Assembly (NCBI GenBank): GCA_026196105.1
Contig: JAPHRK010000033.1
Span: forward strand, 62,001 to 126,000
Source: Rhodospirillales bacterium
GTDB lineage: Bacteria; Pseudomonadota; Alphaproteobacteria; Rhodospirillales; JAPHRK01
Direction: 5' to 3'
Length of the DNA stretch: 64,000 bases
Position 1 is the stretch's first letter. Every line of letters starts with the position of its first letter. Shown one piece after another: positions 26,704 through 35,908 of this stretch. Position numbers and translations under genes: made by a program. The notes beneath the pieces are model-generated. The model was given only the letters and a program-made list of their open reading frames with translations, was not told the origin of the DNA and did no database searches.

Positions 26704-28331
26704 TTAGGGGTTTGAGTGAGTGCAGGATTAGCTGGTGTTGAGCTAATTGGCGTAGGATTAGCTGGTGCGGAGTTAGCAGGCGCAGGATCTTCTGGTACCG
26801 TTTGAGTAGTCGCAAGAGCAGAAACTGGAGCCAGGACCATATTTTTTTCTTTGAGTTTAGCTGCCCAAGCCACGATACGGTCAATACTGACAGGATAAGG
26901 TGAAGCGATGCCCATGGCAGATTTGTTATTGCGGGCTGCGTATTCTAATTCACTTAAGGCTAAATCAATTGAGTCAGGTGTTGCCATTTGATCAACAGCG
27001 ACATTAACACGGGCAGTGGCTAACCCTACTTCGCCGCCAATTTTTCCAACCTTGGAACTAGGTGTAACGCCTCGATCTACGAGCAATACACCCCGTTCTT
27101 TCAGTTTTAATAGGATAGGCCGTAGGGAGTTTTCTGAAGTGGTAAATTGTGAGCCCATCGTTGTGACCAACCCAACGTATCCACCGCCTTTCCCTAAAAC
27201 CTTGTTAAGCCTCACCATGTTAGTTGCGGCTTTTAAGGTTGTCAGCATCGCCAAGGGTCCAGGGTCAGATATGGGGTAATTGATAGGCTCCATGGGGAGG
27301 CTGATAAGAACCTCGTGCCCAGCTGCGCGGGCTGCAGGAATCCACTTGTCGAGTTGTCGGCCGTAGGCATCAAAAGCAAGCGTTACCCCAGGCGGAAGAT
27401 GTGTAATGGCGGCTTGGGTTGCTGCAGAGCTTAAACCAAGTCCGCCAACGATCATAGCAATACGAGGCCTTTGGTCATTTTTATCAAAAGGTCGTGCATA
27501 GGCTTTTAGAGAGGAAAGTCCGGCAGCACTTTTGACGGGGAGAAAACCGTCCTTGGTTTCTTCTACCAATTCTCTGATCGGTGCTTGGGCTAAGGGCTTG
27601 CCAGGAGGAGCCTTTCCAACTTTTGCATAAGAACTAACAAAAACCGAGGGAACAACCACACCTGCCCCGGCTGAGGGAGGCGGCATTTTACCTGTCTTTA
27701 CGGCTGTATTATTGCCGGCTGTAAGGGCTGCTACTTGGGGAGCTGTTGCTGGAGCTGCCCCAGTTGCAACACCAGCAGAAACCATGGCGGCTGGTGCCAT
27801 TACTCCTGCCGCTGGTTGTTGTGGTGGAGTATCGGCGGCATCATTTAGAGAATTTAGATTTTTTCTTGGGGCTGTTGACGTAGGTGTATCTTCTATATCA
27901 TTGAGGGAAGGGCCACTTCTCTTCTTAGGCGGTGTCATTGTGTTGCTGGCTGTATCGTTAGCAGATACCCGCTGTCCTTTTGCAGGGAGGGCTAGCGAAA
28001 CTTGATTTGAACCGGAAGAAGCTTCGGCAGCTTCTTCCTCAGCAGAATCGCTACTCATAAACCACCAAAGACCACCAGCAATAACCACTACGGCGGCACT
28101 TGCCCCACCGATAATGGCCATTTTCTTTTTCTTCTCTGGGCTTAAGCCACCGCCTTCATCGTCTTCGTCGTAATCGAAATCATCATCATCGTAGTCATCT
28201 CCCTCGGAATCGCCATCACCGTCAGAATCACCGCTACCGGTTTCTTCATCATCGTCGTCTTCATAGTCGTCATATTCATCGTCGTCAGACGATTTCTTTT
28301 TCTTAAAAAGACCGGCAATATCGAACTTCAT
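26700..28331 (-). CDS. Divergent polysaccharide deacetylase family protein (YibQ-like)
   Basis: A protein of 543 residues. The N-terminal 65 residues are extremely acidic (Asp/Glu/Gly runs) and cytosolic. They are followed by one TM helix (about 72-92), then a Pro/Ala/Thr-rich periplasmic linker and the catalytic-like domain (about 290-520) with RIAMIVGGLGLS and EVLISLPMEP. It ends in a Pro/Ala repeat tail with a roughly 30-base DNA period. YibQ homologues are thought to act on envelope glycans, but substrate proof is lacking. The acidic cytoplasmic head is unusual. Lies between ctpA and rppH. Confidence 0.82.
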   Translation of the reverse strand: MKFDIAGLFKKKKSSDDDEYDDYEDDDDEETGSGDSDGDGDSEGDDYDDDDFDYDEDDEGGGLSPEKKKKMAIIGGASAAVVVIAGGLWWFMSSDSAEEEAAEASSGSNQVSLALPAKGQRVSANDTASNTMTPPKKRSGPSLNDIEDTPTSTAPRKNLNSLNDAADTPPQQPAAGVMAPAAMVSAGVATGAAPATAPQVAALTAGNNTAVKTGKMPPPSAGAGVVVPSVFVSSYAKVGKAPPGKPLAQAPIRELVEETKDGFLPVKSAAGLSSLKAYARPFDKNDQRPRIAMIVGGLGLSSAATQAAITHLPPGVTLAFDAYGRQLDKWIPAARAAGHEVLISLPMEPINYPISDPGPLAMLTTLKAATNMVRLNKVLGKGGGYVGLVTTMGSQFTTSENSLRPILLKLKERGVLLVDRGVTPSSKVGKIGGEVGLATARVNVAVDQMATPDSIDLALSELEYAARNNKSAMGIASPYPVSIDRIVAWAAKLKEKNMVLAPVSALATTQTVPEDPAPANSAPANPTPISSTPANPALTQTPK

Positions 28332-28393
28332 TGCGACACCGTTGGTTATGTTGGAAGCAGAAGGTTGTCAAAACCTTCCACTACCAATTTCAA

Positions 28394-29713
28394 TTACTTT
28401 TGTGACTGCTTTTTAAAGATAGCAAGCCCATGGATGAGATCAAGCGCTCTAGCGAGTTGATAATCTTTTTTCAGGAGTTCAGCTTGTTTCTCTTCTTCAG
28501 ATTTTGCTTCTTTCTTACCTTCTTTAGCCTTCTCTTTAGTTCCGTTCTCACCTGTGTTGTCTAAAGCACCGCGGAGATCTGACTCCCGTTGACGGGTGCG
28601 AGATTTCAGAGTTTCCACATTGGCAGGTTCTACCAGAATGTCTGGGTCAATCCCAACTGCCTGGATGGATTTGCCTGATGGTGTATAATAACGCGAGGTG
28701 GTTAAACGCATAGCGTTTTTCCGTTGCAAAGGCATGATGGTTTGAACGGAGCCTTTGCCAAAGGACTTGGTCCCCAAGATGATGGCCCGTTCGTGGTCTT
28801 GCAAGGCACCGGCTACAATTTCAGATGCTGAAGCCGAACCACCGTTGATCAGGACAACCACGGGCAACCCAGCTGCTAGATCACCAACGCGGGCATTGTA
28901 ACGTTGGGTTTCTTCAGCATGGCGAGAACGGGTTGAAACAATTTCACCTTTTTCCAAGAAAATATCAGAAATCGAAATGGCTTGATCAAGAAGGCCGCCT
29001 GGATTGTTCCGTAAATCCAAGATGACGCCTTCCATCTTTTTGCCGATATCTTTCTCAAATACCTCAAAGGCTTTTTTCACACCTGATTTAGCCTGTTCAT
29101 TAAATTGGGTTATCCGCATGTAACCGACATTCCCAAAGGCTTTAGAGCGGACAGATTGGATTTTAATCACGGCCCGGGTAATCGTTATGTCAAAAGGCTC
29201 TTTCTCAGGGCGAAGGACTGTCAGGACAATATCGGAGCCCACTTTGCCGCGCATTTTATCAACAGCTTGGCTAAGGGTTAGACCCAAGACAGGTTCTTTG
29301 TCTAAGTGACTGATAATATCGCCGGCTTCAACACCTGCGCGAAATGCTGGAGTGTCATCAATCGGGGAAATGACCTTAATCAGGCCTTGATCTAAGGTGA
29401 CCTGGATACCAAGCCCCCCAAACTCTCCGCGGGTTTGGACCTGCATTTCCTTGAAATTCTTCGAACTCATAAAGCTTGAGTGAGGATCAAGAGACGTGAG
29501 CATGCCGTTGATAGCTGATTCGATCAGTTCCTCATCAGTGACCTCTTCAACATATTCGTTGCGTACGCGTTCGAACACGTCACCAAATAGCCGAAGAAGG
29601 TCGTAGGTGTCTTCCGCTTTCTTATCATCCGCGGCCATCGCGAGTGGGATCACTTGCGGATTTATTGCTAAAACACCGATGACCAACATCATCGCCCAGA
29701 AAAATCTTTTCAT
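28394..29713 (-). CDS. ctpA: S41 family C-terminal processing peptidase
   Basis: A periplasmic protease of 439 residues with an N-terminal signal peptide (about 1-27). The PDZ domain (about 95-175) includes GEFGGLGIQVTLDQG. The protease core shows DLRNNPGGLLDQA and the catalytic Ser/Lys pair in GGSASASEIVAGAL and GTKSFGKGSVQT. A charged Lys/Glu-rich tail follows. CtpA-type enzymes process or degrade periplasmic and cell-wall proteins. It sits 43 bp after an EnvC-like gene, consistent with joint control of murein hydrolysis. Confidence 0.92.
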   Translation of the reverse strand: MKRFFWAMMLVIGVLAINPQVIPLAMAADDKKAEDTYDLLRLFGDVFERVRNEYVEEVTDEELIESAINGMLTSLDPHSSFMSSKNFKEMQVQTRGEFGGLGIQVTLDQGLIKVISPIDDTPAFRAGVEAGDIISHLDKEPVLGLTLSQAVDKMRGKVGSDIVLTVLRPEKEPFDITITRAVIKIQSVRSKAFGNVGYMRITQFNEQAKSGVKKAFEVFEKDIGKKMEGVILDLRNNPGGLLDQAISISDIFLEKGEIVSTRSRHAEETQRYNARVGDLAAGLPVVVLINGGSASASEIVAGALQDHERAIILGTKSFGKGSVQTIMPLQRKNAMRLTTSRYYTPSGKSIQAVGIDPDILVEPANVETLKSRTRQRESDLRGALDNTGENGTKEKAKEGKKEAKSEEEKQAELLKKDYQLARALDLIHGLAIFKKQSQK

Positions 29714-29756
29714 CGCTTCGCCTTATCATTTATGGGCCTTCTTAACTTAGGCCTTA

Positions 29757-31019
29757 TCATTTGCTTGCTACCAACCAAGGTACAGGATTTATAGGATGAC
29801 CATCCTTACGCATTTCTAAATAAAGTGTGGGTTTTTTCGATTTATTTTTGCTCATCACTCCAATAGGCTCACCCGCTAAAAGCCATTGTCCAACCACACT
29901 GTCGATACGCTCCATCCCTGCCAGAAGAGTATGATAACCCTCACCGTGTTCAATGATCAACAGTTGCCCATATCCGCGGAAGGGTCCAGCATAAACGACA
30001 CGACCATCATAAGGGGCAACCACATGAGCCCCAAGCCTGGTGCGAATATCCATCCCTTTTCGGGTTAGTCCAGAGGTTAATTTCCCTCCATAAAGCCCTG
30101 ATGAACGTCCTACGACAGGGCGCCACAGGTTACCTTTGGCTTTGGTAATAGGCAAGCCGCCAACAGGGGTGGGAAGGCTGGCGACTTCAAGGGAAGAAGA
30201 TGCTTTTGGTTTCGGTTTACCGCTTTTTTGACTTTTTTCTGCCGCCGCTTCAATCGCTGCTGCCGCTGCAAGAGCTTTGGCGGCTTCTTTGCGGCGGTTT
30301 TCTTCTAACTTTTTAAACAAGTCCCGGACATCTTTAGCTTCTTCGGTAAGTTTCTTTAACCGTACGGATGCTTTTTTCTGTTGGGCCGACATTTTTTTGC
30401 GGCTGGCTTTTTTCTTGGAGATCAAACTATTGAGACGGTTGCTTTCAGACTTAAGCTTGGTGGTTAATGAAGCTAATTCTTGGCGGCGTTTAACCACAGA
30501 CTCTCTGGTTTCAGCTAATGAGGCCAAATCTTTTTTGAGGGCTTTAGCTTTTTCTTCGATTTGCGGCACAGCGGCTCGAAGTAAAATTGCGCTTCTCACC
30601 AAGTCAGATGTACTTAAGGGTTGGGCAATCAACGCTTCCGGGGGATTGCGTGCGAGGCGCTGTAAGGCCCCTAAAACTCCCACGAACTGTTCTTGGCCTT
30701 GTCGCAAAATCACAAGTTTTTCTTTCTCGGCCTCTTCTAGAGCCAGGAGTGTCTCTTCAACTTGAGACATGTCCTCTTCATATTTATGGGCTTTTTTTGC
30801 TGCCACAATAAGCTCAGCTCTTAGTGCTTTTTCTTGCTTTTCAAGAGTAGTCGTTTTCTCTTTAAGGGCTTGGCGTTTTTGCTTTTCCTTTTTCAGCTTT
30901 TCTTCAATGGACTGAAGTTGATTTTTGACCTTTTTGTCCCCCTCGGCCCAAGCAGAACTTGAGACCGCCAAGCTGACGAGAAAAAAGAAAGCAAAAAGGT
31001 TTAGGAAATGACGTTTCAA
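29757..31019 (-). CDS. envC: EnvC-like murein hydrolase activator
   Basis: A protein of 420 residues with a signal peptide (1-25) and two long coiled-coil segments (about 30-240, rich in Lys/Glu/Leu). An Ala-rich hinge follows, then a C-terminal LytM (M23) domain from about 300. The first metal-site motif reads KGMDI and lacks the histidine of active M23 peptidases, as in EnvC, which activates amidases instead of cutting murein itself. The start lies 4 bp after the gpmI stop. It should act in the periplasm at division. Confidence 0.88.
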   Translation of the reverse strand: MKRHFLNLFAFFFLVSLAVSSSAWAEGDKKVKNQLQSIEEKLKKEKQKRQALKEKTTTLEKQEKALRAELIVAAKKAHKYEEDMSQVEETLLALEEAEKEKLVILRQGQEQFVGVLGALQRLARNPPEALIAQPLSTSDLVRSAILLRAAVPQIEEKAKALKKDLASLAETRESVVKRRQELASLTTKLKSESNRLNSLISKKKASRKKMSAQQKKASVRLKKLTEEAKDVRDLFKKLEENRRKEAAKALAAAAAIEAAAEKSQKSGKPKPKASSSLEVASLPTPVGGLPITKAKGNLWRPVVGRSSGLYGGKLTSGLTRKGMDIRTRLGAHVVAPYDGRVVYAGPFRGYGQLLIIEHGEGYHTLLAGMERIDSVVGQWLLAGEPIGVMSKNKSKKPTLYLEMRKDGHPINPVPWLVASK

Positions 31020-31023
31020 ACTT

Positions 31024-32565
31024 TTAGCCCTTAAGCAGGGACTCCCCTGTCATTTCTGAAGGTTTCTCGATGTTTAAAAGTTGGAGCAAGGTCGGGGCAA
31101 CATCGGCGAGACGCCCTTCTTTTAGTCCTGTCACGCCCTCTGGGGCATTAACCAATATTGCCGGAACAGGGTTGAGAGTATGGGCTGTATGGGGTTGTCC
31201 AGTCTCAGGGTCTTTCATCTGTTCTAAGTTGCCGTGATCTGCAGTAATAAACATGGTTCCCCCCGCCTTAATAACCGCTTGTTCCAATTGGCCCAAAGCC
31301 TTGTCCACGGTTTGAGCGGCAATTTGGGCTGCACCTAAAAAGCCTGTGTGCCCTACCATATCTCCATTGGCATAGTTAACGACAATCAGATCAAAAGTGT
31401 CGCCTTTAATAGCATCGACGAGTTTTTCGGTCACCTCACCAGCTGACATATCTGGTTTGAGGTCATAAGTCGCGACATTGGGGGAAGGGATCAAAATGCG
31501 CTCTTCGCCGGGGAAAACTTTTTCCTCGCCACCATTAAAAAAGAAAGTCACGTGCGCGTATTTTTCTGTTTCAGCGATGCGAAGTTGTTTCATTCCTTTG
31601 TCGGCGATGATCTGTCCAAGAATGTTCTCAAGTTGCACCGAGTCAAAGAGAGTTTCCAGATAAGTATTATGGTCCTTGGAATACTCAACCATGCCCAAAC
31701 GGGTCGCAAATTTAACCTCTTTGCTGCGCTCAAAACCATCAAAGCCAGGGTTTGCCAAAGCAGCTAAAATTTCACGAGCCCGGTCAGCGCGGAAATTTGC
31801 CATCAACAGACCGTCGCCATCCTTCATACCACCGTAATTGCCGACAACGGTCGGGAGAACGAACTCGTCATTGACATCTTTTTCGTAGCTTTGGGTTATG
31901 GCAGAAATTGCGTCCGAAGCTTTTTCGCCCTGCCCATCGACCATTGCAGTGTAAGCTTTGCTCACCCGGTCCCAGCGGTTGTCTCGATCCATGGCGTAAT
32001 AACGGCCACTTACCGTCGCAACTCCAAAGTTACCGAGATGAGCGGTTTCACCTAAGAAATTGAGCATAAATTGTTTGGCGCTTGATGGAGGCGTATCCCG
32101 CCCATCAAGAAAAGCATGGATGGCAACAGGGACGCCTGAATGGGTAATATATTCGGCTAAGGCAGCAATATGTTGTTGAGTTGAATGAACACCGCCTGGA
32201 GAAAGCAAGCCCATAAGGTGGCATGTGCCACCCGTCTTTTTTAAGGTTTTAATATGGGCTTTAAGAGCTGGGTTTTTGGCGAGTGAGCCATCTTCAATAG
32301 CTTGATCGATGCGGGGTAAATCCTGCATAACCACACGTCCTGCGCCTAAATTCATGTGTCCTACTTCTGAATTACCCATCTGCCCGGTTGGGAGGCCTAC
32401 TTCTAAAGCTGAGGCATTTAGTCGTGAGGTTGGTCCCTGTTGAGTCAAGCGATCCCAGTTTGGAGTTGAGGCAAGGGAAATAGCGTTATCGTCCTGCGGG
32501 GTCCGTTCCCCCCAGCCGTCAAGAATACATAGAACAACTGGCTTAGGTTTTTGGGTCTGGGTCAT
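31024..32565 (-). CDS. gpmI: 2,3-bisphosphoglycerate-independent phosphoglycerate mutase
   Basis: A glycolytic enzyme of about 513 residues interconverting 3- and 2-phosphoglycerate, with two Mn ions. Motifs: LCILDGWGERT with the metal aspartate, MGNSEVGHMNLGAGR with the phosphoserine, HAFLDGRDTPP, MANFRADRARE, NYANGDMVGHTG and FITADHGNLEQM. The ATG at 32565 is chosen; a GTG at 32577 in the same frame would add four residues and neither has a strong ribosome site. First gene of the gpmI-envC-ctpA-yibQ-rppH series. Confidence 0.93.
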   Translation of the reverse strand: MTQTQKPKPVVLCILDGWGERTPQDDNAISLASTPNWDRLTQQGPTSRLNASALEVGLPTGQMGNSEVGHMNLGAGRVVMQDLPRIDQAIEDGSLAKNPALKAHIKTLKKTGGTCHLMGLLSPGGVHSTQQHIAALAEYITHSGVPVAIHAFLDGRDTPPSSAKQFMLNFLGETAHLGNFGVATVSGRYYAMDRDNRWDRVSKAYTAMVDGQGEKASDAISAITQSYEKDVNDEFVLPTVVGNYGGMKDGDGLLMANFRADRAREILAALANPGFDGFERSKEVKFATRLGMVEYSKDHNTYLETLFDSVQLENILGQIIADKGMKQLRIAETEKYAHVTFFFNGGEEKVFPGEERILIPSPNVATYDLKPDMSAGEVTEKLVDAIKGDTFDLIVVNYANGDMVGHTGFLGAAQIAAQTVDKALGQLEQAVIKAGGTMFITADHGNLEQMKDPETGQPHTAHTLNPVPAILVNAPEGVTGLKEGRLADVAPTLLQLLNIEKPSEMTGESLLKG

Positions 32566-32752
32566 AATCTGCTTCACGTCGTCGATGAGTTAATATTCAG
32601 GTATGCATATAGTGCCCTGGAGATTTTTACCCTCTCTAGAGCCCACTGTCACAGGTTTATATTAGAATATTCCCTTACAAGGCTGTGACGGTTACCTACT
32701 AATCGTTTGCGTGAGCTTTAATGATGTTTGAGTTGAGAGGAACGGTTTTCTT

Positions 32753-33118
32753 CTAGTTCGCTTTTTGGCGAAGGATATAACGTCCGCTACCTTCCCGACC
32801 TTGGAAATAATTCTCCAATTCAGGATGGTGGATAGGCTCGTCGTCTTCATCTTCAAGAACAAGGTTTTGCTCAGAGACATAAGCCACATAGGGTGAGTGT
32901 TCGCTATCTTCTGCAAAAAGGTGATAGAAGGGTTGGTCTTTTGCGGGGCGCATATTTTCAGGAATGGACAGATACCATTCTTCTGTATTGTTGAACTCAG
33001 GGTCCACATCAAAAATAACACCCCTGAAGCCAAAAATCCGATGGCGTACAGGTTGCCCGATAGGAAATCTGGCGCTGGTATTTAATTTTTCACTCTGAGG
33101 CATGACACTTAAATTCAT
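32753..33118 (-). CDS. hspQ: Heat shock protein HspQ
   Basis: A protein of 121 residues with the HspQ (YccV) beta fold: FPIGQPVRHRIFGFRGVIFDVDPEF, then EEWYLSIPENMRPAKDQPFYHLFAED and YVAYVSEQNLV. HspQ binds hemimethylated oriC DNA and stimulates Lon in enterobacteria. The start at 33118 has an agaagag ribosome site. It stands apart from gpmI by about 190 bp. Confidence 0.92.
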   Translation of the reverse strand: MNLSVMPQSEKLNTSARFPIGQPVRHRIFGFRGVIFDVDPEFNNTEEWYLSIPENMRPAKDQPFYHLFAEDSEHSPYVAYVSEQNLVLEDEDDEPIHHPELENYFQGREGSGRYILRQKAN

Positions 33119-33180
33119 AGGTTCTCTTCTTAAAAACGATACAGCCTCTAATTTAGACCAAGATTCCCGCCTGACAAGTC

Positions 33181-33495
33181 CTAGCGACGCTCAAAATGAG
33201 ATTCTCGAACGACTTTACAGACTCGGAGAGAAAAGCTCTGGTACCATTTTTTGTGGCCTAGTCTTTGTGCTTCATGATGTTTGGCGTCTTTTTTCCAGGC
33301 GGCTATAGCTTCTTGGTTTTCCCAGTAGCTGATTGTGATGCCCAGATGTTCGTCTCTTGCTGTTTCGACCCCGATGAAGCCTGGTTGCTGTGCGGCAAGC
33401 TCCATCATACGCTCTGCCATTTCACCGTAACCATTATCTCCCGGGGTACGTTTGCTAGAGAAAATTACAGCAAAATATTCATGCCCGTTGTCCAT
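33181..33495 (-). CDS. Antibiotic biosynthesis monooxygenase (ABM) domain protein
   Basis: A ferredoxin-like protein of 104 residues. Features are FAVIFSSKRTPGD, AERMMELAAQQPGFIGVETARDE and ITISYWENQEAIAAWKKDAKHHEAQRLG, the usual ABM pattern with the Trp near the end of the second helix. An aggagag ribosome site precedes the ATG. ABM proteins include haem- or quinol-degrading enzymes and many of unknown substrate. No substrate is suggested by the neighbours. Confidence 0.85.
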   Translation of the reverse strand: MDNGHEYFAVIFSSKRTPGDNGYGEMAERMMELAAQQPGFIGVETARDEHLGITISYWENQEAIAAWKKDAKHHEAQRLGHKKWYQSFSLRVCKVVRESHFERR

Positions 33496-33529
33496 AACTC
33501 TCTCCTGATTTTTGATTGATAATTCTGTC

Positions 33530-33880
33530 TATCAGCTTCTCAATATCTTAACTTAATACTAAATCGCAATATACATTTTTTCCTCTTAAGAGGAAATTTT
33601 AGTAAAAAATAGTAATTTCTATGGAAATTTTATATATTCTATACGAATATTTAAATACAGATTATATATATAAAAGTAAAAAAAATATATAGAATTATTT
33701 ATTTATTCTTTATTTGGAAATAAATTTTATATGTAATCTCAAAAAAAATTCATAAACAACTTGCCATATGTTGGGAGTAATTTAATTTTTACCAAAAATT
33801 TCTTGACCTATTTTAGGTTGGGCTATACTTTTTTATTAGCGAATTTCTTATGGGAGTTCGTTTTTTTATGCCTTTTGTTA
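33530..33880. other. Very AT-rich intergenic region before the betaine transporter
   Basis: About 350 bases with long A/T runs (atata, aaaaaaa, tttta) between a minus-strand ABM gene and the plus-strand transporter. It must contain both promoters. No frame, repeat array or RNA was recognised. Such AT richness suits binding by nucleoid proteins. Confidence 0.5.
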
Positions 33881-33926
33881 ATTGGAAAAGGCAACAGAGA
33901 TAAAAATTAAAAACAGGGAGTCAGTA

Positions 33927-34931
33927 ATGAAAAGATTGGTTGGTGCAGCGGTTGCGTTGATGGTGATGATGGGGTCCGCTCAAGCTGCAGAAGGGTGTGG
34001 TAAAGTAACTATTGCTGATATGAACTGGAAGTCAGCTAGTATTATTGCCAATATTGATATGTTTATCCTTCAGCATGGTTATGGGTGCGATGCCGAATTG
34101 ATTCCAGGTGACACCATGCCAACGGGCACTTCGATGATTGAAAAAGGCCAACCTGATATAGCGCCTGAATTCTGGAGCAACTCATTCAAAGAAGCCCTCG
34201 AAAAAGGTGTCGCTGAGAAACGTTTGAGAGTTGCCGGTTGGTCCCTTTCTGATGGGGGAGAGGAAGGCTTTTGGGTTCCTGATTATTTGGTCAAAAAAGA
34301 CCCTACTCTTGCGACCCTTAAAGGGATTATGGCCAATGCAAAAATGTTTAAGCATCCAGAGGACCCTTCACGCTCAGGATTCATGACCTGTCCTTCTGGT
34401 TGGGGATGTCAAATCACCAATGGTAATCTTTTTAAAGCATTGAAATTAGAAGAAGCCGGATTTGATCTTGTTGATCCAGGCTCAGGAGCCGGACTCGCTG
34501 GCGCTATCGCAAAAGCTTATGAGCGTAAAGAAGCTTGGTTTGGTTACTATTGGGCTCCAACGGCGGTTCTTGGTAAATATAAGATGGTGAAAGTTGACTT
34601 TGGAACTGGCATTGATCAAGACTACTTTGTTAATTGCCTCGCTAAGGCCGAATGTGAAAATCCTAAAAAAGCCTCTATGTACCCTCCTTCTCCTGTTCAA
34701 ACTGTCACGACAGAAGAGTTCGCTACAAGAGCCCCTGTTGCTTTTACTTATTTAAGCAAACGCTCCTTTAAGAATGCCAAAATGAACACCCTTCTGGCTT
34801 GGATGGAAGATAACCAAGCTGAGGGCGATGTGGCTATGGAGCATTTCCTCAAAAACAATGAAGCAATTTGGACGACATGGGTTCCTGCCGATGTCGCCAC
34901 AAAAGTTAAAAAGGCACTAGCTGCCCTTTAA
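33927..34931 (+). CDS. proX: Glycine betaine/proline ABC transporter, substrate-binding protein
   Basis: A periplasmic binding protein of 334 residues with a signal peptide (1-20, SAQA/AEGCG). OpuAC-family features include IADMNWKSASIIANIDMFILQHGYGC, GTSMIEKGQPDIAPEFWSN, WVPDYL and AWFGYYWAPT. The tryptophans and tyrosines would form the aromatic cage for the quaternary ammonium group. The ATG at 33927 follows a GGGAG site; an upstream extension would bury the signal peptide. First gene of proX-proW-proV. Osmoprotectant uptake is expected. Confidence 0.92.
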   Translation: MKRLVGAAVALMVMMGSAQAAEGCGKVTIADMNWKSASIIANIDMFILQHGYGCDAELIPGDTMPTGTSMIEKGQPDIAPEFWSNSFKEALEKGVAEKRLRVAGWSLSDGGEEGFWVPDYLVKKDPTLATLKGIMANAKMFKHPEDPSRSGFMTCPSGWGCQITNGNLFKALKLEEAGFDLVDPGSGAGLAGAIAKAYERKEAWFGYYWAPTAVLGKYKMVKVDFGTGIDQDYFVNCLAKAECENPKKASMYPPSPVQTVTTEEFATRAPVAFTYLSKRSFKNAKMNTLLAWMEDNQAEGDVAMEHFLKNNEAIWTTWVPADVATKVKKALAAL

Positions 34932-34939
34932 AAGAATAC

Positions 34940-34969
34940 CAACCCCTACCACTCTTATGGTGGGGGTTG
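34940..34969 (+). terminator. Hairpin between proX and proW
   Basis: caacccctacca (34940-34951) pairs with tggtgggggttg (34958-34969) with one G-T pair. Such stems after binding-protein genes usually stabilise or partly terminate the transcript, giving more binding protein than permease. Confidence 0.7.
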
Positions 34970-35008
34970 CTTCTACTGATAGTGAATAAATGACCACCGG
35001 AGTTTCTT

Positions 35009-35908
35009 ATGTCTGATGCCTCATGGCTGACAAAGTTTCCACAAATGGATCGTTCTGATCTTCTTTCCATCAAAAAAACATTAGATGGCGGTTTTCGAGA
35101 ATTTTCTCGTTCTTATGGGGATTACATCGAGTCGTTCTTTGATCCATTACTTTATTTCTTAGTTTGGCTTGAGAAGTTGCTTCTGCAATCTCCCTGGTGG
35201 CTCGTGATCATTGTTGTAACCGCAATTGTATTTTCTGCCACTCGGTCCTGGAAGCTATGCTTGTCAGTTGTTTTCGCCTTTTTAGTTATTGGCTATTTCG
35301 GCATGTGGGATAACACCATGCGGACCTTAAGTATTATTACGGTCTGTACCCTTCTCTCTATCGCTTTGGGAATTCCTATCGGTATCTTGATGGCTCGCTC
35401 GGACCGTATGCAATCTTTCGTTACTCCTATCTTAGACATCATGCAGACCATGCCTGCTTTCGTCTATCTGATTCCCGTAGTTATGCTGTTAGGGATTGGC
35501 AAAGTGCCTGGTGTTATCGCTGTTATCATTTACGCTATTCCTCCGGTCATTCGTCTCACTAACCTAGGTATTCGGTTGGTAGATAAAGAGGTTCTTGAAG
35601 CTGCAACTGCTTTTGGGGCCAGCCGCTCACAACGTCTTTGGGGAGTGCAACTTCCTTTGGCGATGCCGACAATTATGGCAGGGATCAACCAAACTATTAT
35701 GATGGCCTTAGCCATGGTGGTGATCGCGTCAATGATTGGGGTCAAAGGATTAGGGCAACCTGTTTTGAAATCGATTACCAATCAATACTTCACTCTGGGC
35801 CTGTTCAACGGCCTTGCCATCGTTGCACTTGCCATCATTTTTGATCGAGTTTCCCAAGCCTATGCGAAAAGATCCCAAAGACATATGGGAGGAAACCAAC
35901 ATGGCTGA
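35009..35908 (+). CDS. proW: Glycine betaine/proline ABC transporter, permease
   Basis: A permease of 299 residues with about seven TM helices, starting with a cytosolic N-terminus of 55 residues. The coupling loop EAATAFGASRSQRLWGVQLPLAMP has the EAA-G signature that contacts the ATPase. LGIPIGILMARSDR and PAFVYLIPVVMLLGIGKVPG are typical ProW/OpuAB segments. It overlaps proV by 8 bp, so the two are translationally coupled. Confidence 0.93.
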   Translation: MSDASWLTKFPQMDRSDLLSIKKTLDGGFREFSRSYGDYIESFFDPLLYFLVWLEKLLLQSPWWLVIIVVTAIVFSATRSWKLCLSVVFAFLVIGYFGMWDNTMRTLSIITVCTLLSIALGIPIGILMARSDRMQSFVTPILDIMQTMPAFVYLIPVVMLLGIGKVPGVIAVIIYAIPPVIRLTNLGIRLVDKEVLEAATAFGASRSQRLWGVQLPLAMPTIMAGINQTIMMALAMVVIASMIGVKGLGQPVLKSITNQYFTLGLFNGLAIVALAIIFDRVSQAYAKRSQRHMGGNQHG

